DNA of 32,025 nucleotides from an uncultured Cytophagaceae bacterium (lineage in GTDB: Bacteria > Bacteroidota > Bacteroidia > Cytophagales > Spirosomataceae): positions 1-32,025 of the forward strand of contig CAILUB010000362.1 in assembly GCA_903837305.1 (NCBI GenBank), written 5' to 3'. The position numbers and the translations under genes are program-made. The notes below the pieces were generated by a model. It was not told the origin of the DNA. It ran no database searches and worked only from the letters and a program-made list of their open reading frames with translations. Of the stretch, positions 27,890-32,025 are shown piece after piece. Numbering within the stretch: position 1 is the first letter of the stretch; every line of letters starts with the position of its first letter.

Positions 27890-28318
27890 ATGTCTATTGC
27901 AAAAACCGGCGACAAGGTTGCCGTACACTACACAGGTAAACACACCGACGGTTCTATTTTTGACTCTTCTGTAGGAAGAACACCCCTTGAATTTCAATTA
28001 GGTTCAGGCATGGTCATCAAAGGTTTTGATGATGGCGTAACTGGAATGACTATTGGTGAGAAAAAAACGGTGGTTATACCAGCTGCCGAGGCCTATGGAG
28101 AGCATTCTCCAGAAAATACAGTGACCTTAGAACGTGCTCAAATTCCTCCTCACATTGAATTAGAATTAGGTGCTTCTTTGTCAATGCACCAAGATGGTGG
28201 TCATGTGGTAGAGGTAGTTATCACTGACTTAACAGATTCTCATGTAACTTTAGATGCAAATCACCCATTGGCTGGTCGTGATTTAACATTTGAATTAGAA
28301 TTAGTATCGATTTCATAA
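27890..28318 (+). CDS. FKBP-type peptidyl-prolyl cis-trans isomerase, SlyD-like
   Basis: VAVHYTGKHTDGSIFDSSVGRTPLEFQLGSGMVIKGFDDGVTGMTIGEKKTVVIPAAEAYGEH; no His-rich tail. Confidence 0.95.
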   Translation: MSIAKTGDKVAVHYTGKHTDGSIFDSSVGRTPLEFQLGSGMVIKGFDDGVTGMTIGEKKTVVIPAAEAYGEHSPENTVTLERAQIPPHIELELGASLSMHQDGGHVVEVVITDLTDSHVTLDANHPLAGRDLTFELELVSIS

Positions 28319-28321
28319 ACT

Positions 28322-30760
28322 ATGAAAATTAATTTGCGCTCCTTTGCCCCCCACGGGATTGTCCTTATGGGTTTCCTATTGATCGCTTTTATCTATTGTG
28401 GGCCCGTTCTACAAGGAAAAGTATTGATTCAACACGATATTCAGCAAGCCCAGGCGGCGGCACAGGAGAGCATACAATACAAAGAGAAAACGGGTGAAGA
28501 TGCGTGGTGGTCGAACTCGATGTTTGGGGGAATGCCTACTTACCAAATTTCAGGATCTTATCCCTATTCTATTTCTGCCAAAATAGGTTCTTTCATTACC
28601 AATCTCCTTCCAAGTCCAGTGAACTTACTTGTCTTGCAGATGTTAGGCATGTATATTTTGCTTTGGGCGATGGGATCCTCTCCTATCTTAGGATTTGCTG
28701 GAGCCGTTTTTTACGCCTTTGCGACGTATAACATGGTTATTATCCCAGCTGGACACACCTCAAAAGTTTTGGCCTTGGCTTATGCTCCGATCGTTCTAGC
28801 TGGTGTGAAACTAGGATGGGGTAATAGAAAATGGCTAGGCGCTGCCCTATTCACGCTCGGAATGGCACTCGAATTATATGCCAACCACGTCCAAATTACG
28901 TATTACCTTTTCTTCATCATTGGATTTTACTTGGTTTACACCTTTTCTAAGGCAATTAGTCAGAAGACCCTTGCCGACTGGTTCAAACGCGGATTGTTGC
29001 TAGGATTGGGTTTAGTTTTAGCTTTAGGAACTCACTCGATGCGTCTTTGGAATAACTACGAATATGCTAAAGAAACAACGCGTGGTGCCTCCGAACTAAG
29101 CGCCAACAAATCGCGTGGAGATGGTTTAGACCAAACTTACGCTTTTGATTGGTCCTATGGTATCGCTGAAACTGGGACATTACTAATCCCCAATTTCATG
29201 GGAGGAGCTTCTGCGGGAGATTTAGGAGGAACCGCTTCTAACACCTACCAGACGATGACTAATGCAGGCATTCCAGAGGAGCAAGCTTTGGGATTCGTAG
29301 AAAAAGGTCCGGCCTATTGGGGTGAACAAAGTTATACCGCAGGTCCTGCCTATGCGGGTGCACTTGTGATCTTCTTGTTTTTGTTTGGTGCCTTCTATAT
29401 TAAATCTGAAGAAAAGTGGTGGATCATTGGATTTACAGCCCTTTTCATCACCTTCGCCTGGGGTAAATATTTCTTCTTTAACGGATTTCTCTTCCAATAT
29501 TTCCCCTTGTTCAACAAATTCAGGGCAATCACCATGGTGCTTTCCTTTGTACAGCTAGGTTTCGTTAGTTTGGGTATATTAGGGCTAATTCGATTCATTC
29601 AACTTAAATCCACTTGGTCCGATATCAAAAAACCGCTTTTATATGCCGCAGGTTTAAGCGGAGGACTTGCCTTGTTTTTCGGAATGGCTCCTGACTTATT
29701 TCTTGACTTTAAAGGTCCTAACTTTGGTGGGGCTCTGATTCAAGATACGGCACTAAACAACCAAATCTGGCGAAGCATTCAACTAGATCGAATCGATTTA
29801 TTTCAATCTGACGCCTTCCGTAGCTTCTTTATTGTACTCATTGGAACTGGCATCTTATGGGTGGCAAGTACAGGAAAAGTAAAAAAATCCATTTGGCTAC
29901 TTGCGTTAGTTCTCTTAGGTATATTCGACTTAACTCCAGTGGCAAAACGCTATTTTGGCAAAGAATTTTTTGTTTCTAAAGCGACTCTTGATGAGCAAAT
30001 TTTACCTACGCCAGCCGATCAAAAAATCTTACAAGATTCTACGCATTACCGTGTGGTGAATGTGGCAACCAGCTTTATGAACGATGCGACTACATCCTAT
30101 TACCACCAATCAGTGGGAGGATATCACGCAGCTAAACTACGTCGTTACCAAGAATTAATTGAGAAGCAATTCACCGCAAATCCAGGACAAATGAATATCC
30201 TGAATATGCTCAATACAAAATACATCCTAAGCCCTGATTCGACCGGCCAATTAACACCACAAACCAATCCCGGAGCTTTAGGCAATGCGTGGTTTGTTTC
30301 AGCTGTTAATCTTGTTCCATCAGCAGATAGTGCCTTGAATGGAATTGGGAAGATAGATCCGCGTTCTGTGGCTTTAGTGGAACAAAAAGATGCCGCATAC
30401 CTACCTGCTAAAGAGTTTAAGACGGAAGGTAGTATTCAATTAACGGAGTATAAGCCGAATCATCTAACCTACAGTTCTAATTCGAAGGTTCCAAGCTTTG
30501 CGGTTTTCTCTGAAATTTACTACCGTGGAAACAAAGATTGGAAGGCCTATATCGATGGAAAAGAAACAAATCACGTACAAGCAGATTATATTTTACGTGG
30601 CTTAGCGATTCCCGCTGGGAAACATACCATTGAATTTAAATTTGCTCCCATTTCCGTTATTACTGGAAATAAAATTGACTTAGGGGCTTCCATCGCGATG
30701 CTTTTATTTATTGCATTTGCTTTTTACCAAGCGGCTAAGGCCAAAAAAGAAACGATATGA
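28322..30760 (+). CDS. YfhO family membrane protein
   Basis: 812 aa multi-TM protein with large C-terminal soluble region; [22 protein letters not shown] and [16 protein letters not shown] motifs. Confidence 0.85.
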   Translation: MKINLRSFAPHGIVLMGFLLIAFIYCGPVLQGKVLIQHDIQQAQAAAQESIQYKEKTGEDAWWSNSMFGGMPTYQISGSYPYSISAKIGSFITNLLPSPVNLLVLQMLGMYILLWAMGSSPILGFAGAVFYAFATYNMVIIPAGHTSKVLALAYAPIVLAGVKLGWGNRKWLGAALFTLGMALELYANHVQITYYLFFIIGFYLVYTFSKAISQKTLADWFKRGLLLGLGLVLALGTHSMRLWNNYEYAKETTRGASELSANKSRGDGLDQTYAFDWSYGIAETGTLLIPNFMGGASAGDLGGTASNTYQTMTNAGIPEEQALGFVEKGPAYWGEQSYTAGPAYAGALVIFLFLFGAFYIKSEEKWWIIGFTALFITFAWGKYFFFNGFLFQYFPLFNKFRAITMVLSFVQLGFVSLGILGLIRFIQLKSTWSDIKKPLLYAAGLSGGLALFFGMAPDLFLDFKGPNFGGALIQDTALNNQIWRSIQLDRIDLFQSDAFRSFFIVLIGTGILWVASTGKVKKSIWLLALVLLGIFDLTPVAKRYFGKEFFVSKATLDEQILPTPADQKILQDSTHYRVVNVATSFMNDATTSYYHQSVGGYHAAKLRRYQELIEKQFTANPGQMNILNMLNTKYILSPDSTGQLTPQTNPGALGNAWFVSAVNLVPSADSALNGIGKIDPRSVALVEQKDAAYLPAKEFKTEGSIQLTEYKPNHLTYSSNSKVPSFAVFSEIYYRGNKDWKAYIDGKETNHVQADYILRGLAIPAGKHTIEFKFAPISVITGNKIDLGASIAMLLFIAFAFYQAAKAKKETI

Positions 30761-31647
30761 TCTACTCCATGACGGGTTTTGGAAAATCCCAAAAAGAACT
30801 ACAAGACCTTCAAATCCGTGTCGAAGTCAAAAGCTTAAATTCTAAATTTACCGATATCTTCTGTCGTGTCCCTAAATCACTATCAGCTAAAGAAATTGAT
30901 ATCCGCAATTACCTCACCCAACAATTAGAGCGAGGTAAAATGGAGTTGAATTTACATCTGCAAAAAAACACGGAAAACGTAGAACAAAGTATCTTACCCC
31001 AAGGCCAAATTTCCACCTACTTCACTGAATTAAAACGAGTTGCCTCTGAACTAGGCATTTCGAATATTGACGAGAATGCCTTGTACCTGCAAGCCATGTC
31101 GATGCCTAGTTTAAATGCATCGGATCATTCGCAAGACAACGAAGACGAAATTGAAGCACTTTGGAAAGTGGTATTCGAGGCCGTTCAGGAAGCAGTCAAA
31201 GAGTGCAAGGAGTTCCGTGCTCGGGAAGGCAAGGTAGTGGAGGATAAATTCCGTGAATACATCGCTGCCATCAAATCTGGATTAGCCCAAGTTTTAGAGC
31301 AAGACAAAATTCGTATGCCAGGTATCCGCGAACGGATGCGCAATGCGCTTTTGGAACTTGGTTTGAAAGAGGATTTTGACAAAAACCGCTTTGAACAAGA
31401 AGTCGTTTACTACATCGAAAAATTTGACATTTCAGAAGAAAAAGTACGTTTAGCGACCCACCTAGATTACTTCATTGAAATTCTAGAAGAAGGAAACGGA
31501 AAGAAACTCAACTTTATGGCCCAAGAAATTGGCCGTGAAATCAACACCATTGGCTCAAAAGCAAACGATTCTACTATTCAGCGTTTAGTTGTAAATATGA
31601 AGGATGAGCTGGAGAAAATTAAGGAGCAGACTGCAAACGTTTTATAA
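30757..31647 (+). CDS. yicC: YicC/YloC family endoribonuclease
   Basis: [34 protein letters not shown]-terminal [47 protein letters not shown]. Confidence 0.96.
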   Translation: MIYSMTGFGKSQKELQDLQIRVEVKSLNSKFTDIFCRVPKSLSAKEIDIRNYLTQQLERGKMELNLHLQKNTENVEQSILPQGQISTYFTELKRVASELGISNIDENALYLQAMSMPSLNASDHSQDNEDEIEALWKVVFEAVQEAVKECKEFRAREGKVVEDKFREYIAAIKSGLAQVLEQDKIRMPGIRERMRNALLELGLKEDFDKNRFEQEVVYYIEKFDISEEKVRLATHLDYFIEILEEGNGKKLNFMAQEIGREINTIGSKANDSTIQRLVVNMKDELEKIKEQTANVL

Positions 31648-31668
31648 TTGCGGGGCAATTTTAAAACG

Positions 31669-31782
31669 TAGAGTATAGATTATAGAGTATAGATAAGAGA
31701 TAAATTTAAATGTTAGCCATAATCTATTCTATATAATCTTTACACTACTATCTCTACTCTATACTCTCTTATCTCTACTCTA
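31669..31782. repeat. Long imperfect inverted repeat between convergent genes
   Basis: Arms 31669-31702 and 31749-31782 match at 29 of 34 positions when one is reverse complemented; 46-nt spacer. Confidence 0.8.
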
Positions 31783-32025
31783 AAGAATAATCAATGCAAT
31801 TCCAGCGCACCCCAACCCTATCCCTAACCACTGCTTGTTCGTCAACTTTTCTTTGAAGAAAATCAAAGCAGTTATGGCACTTAACAGAATCACTCCTAGG
31901 TTATAAATGGTCAATACCACCGCACCGTTTTGTTGGTAGGCATCTAAGGCTTTTAGCAAGAAATAGAAAGAGAAGAAATTAGGAAGACCTAAAGGAATTC
32001 CTGCTAAAACGGATCTTAATGACCA
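31780..32025 (-). CDS. DMT/EamA-family transporter, C-terminal part (start lies beyond the right edge)
   Basis: Not in ORF track. Minus strand reads WSLRSVLAGIPLGLPNFFSFYFLLKALDAYQQNGAVVLTIYNLGVILLSAITALIFFKEKLTNKQWLGIGLGCAGIALIIL*; the FKEKLTxxQWxGIxLxxxGI pattern is typical of EamA C-termini. Confidence 0.82.
   Translation of the reverse strand, partial: WSLRSVLAGIPLGLPNFFSFYFLLKALDAYQQNGAVVLTIYNLGVILLSAITALIFFKEKLTNKQWLGIGLGCAGIALIIL

Noticed and set aside
1-32025. CRISPR arrays, tRNA/rRNA genes, prophage, toxin-antitoxin or retron-like modules
   Set aside because: No regularly spaced repeats, tRNA-like cloverleaf, reverse transcriptase or phage structural genes were recognised by eye; a tRNAscan/Infernal/DefenseFinder run would be the decisive check.

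Overview
The window looks like a chromosomal segment of a Bacteroidota genome, probably Cytophagales (inferred from gene content, TAnnTTTG-like promoter motifs and a PorX homologue). Most of it is ordinary housekeeping content. From left to right: a decayed IS3-type transposase relic abutting the 3' end of a truncated TIGR02757/DUF2400-like gene; a SusC/SusD/lipoprotein uptake operon (minus); aldose epimerase and DUF3078 genes; Ppx/GppA phosphatase and HesB/IscA-like genes; porX; an ftsE-like gene; a transaldolase-like gene; a small SRP RNA gene absent from the ORF track; TPR, TMEM220-like and TIM-barrel isomerase genes; a probable minus-strand operon (pyruvate carboxylase, GDPD/PI-PLC-like, sugar isomerase, MFS, LolA-like); pdxA, a 2-hydroxyacid dehydrogenase, mutS2 and a TPR lipoprotein with overlapping reading frames; FKBP, YfhO and YicC genes; and the 3' end of a DMT/EamA transporter. 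The most unusual observation is a single uninterrupted ORF fusing a complete pyruvate carboxylase to a C-terminal gamma-glutamylcyclotransferase/AIG2-like domain. Others are an SRP RNA whose tip lacks the canonical GGAA tetraloop, a perfect 18-bp palindrome in the divergent porX promoter region, probable leaderless promoters, and AG-rich/inverted-repeat intergenic elements. I found no CRISPR array, prophage or recognisable defence island.
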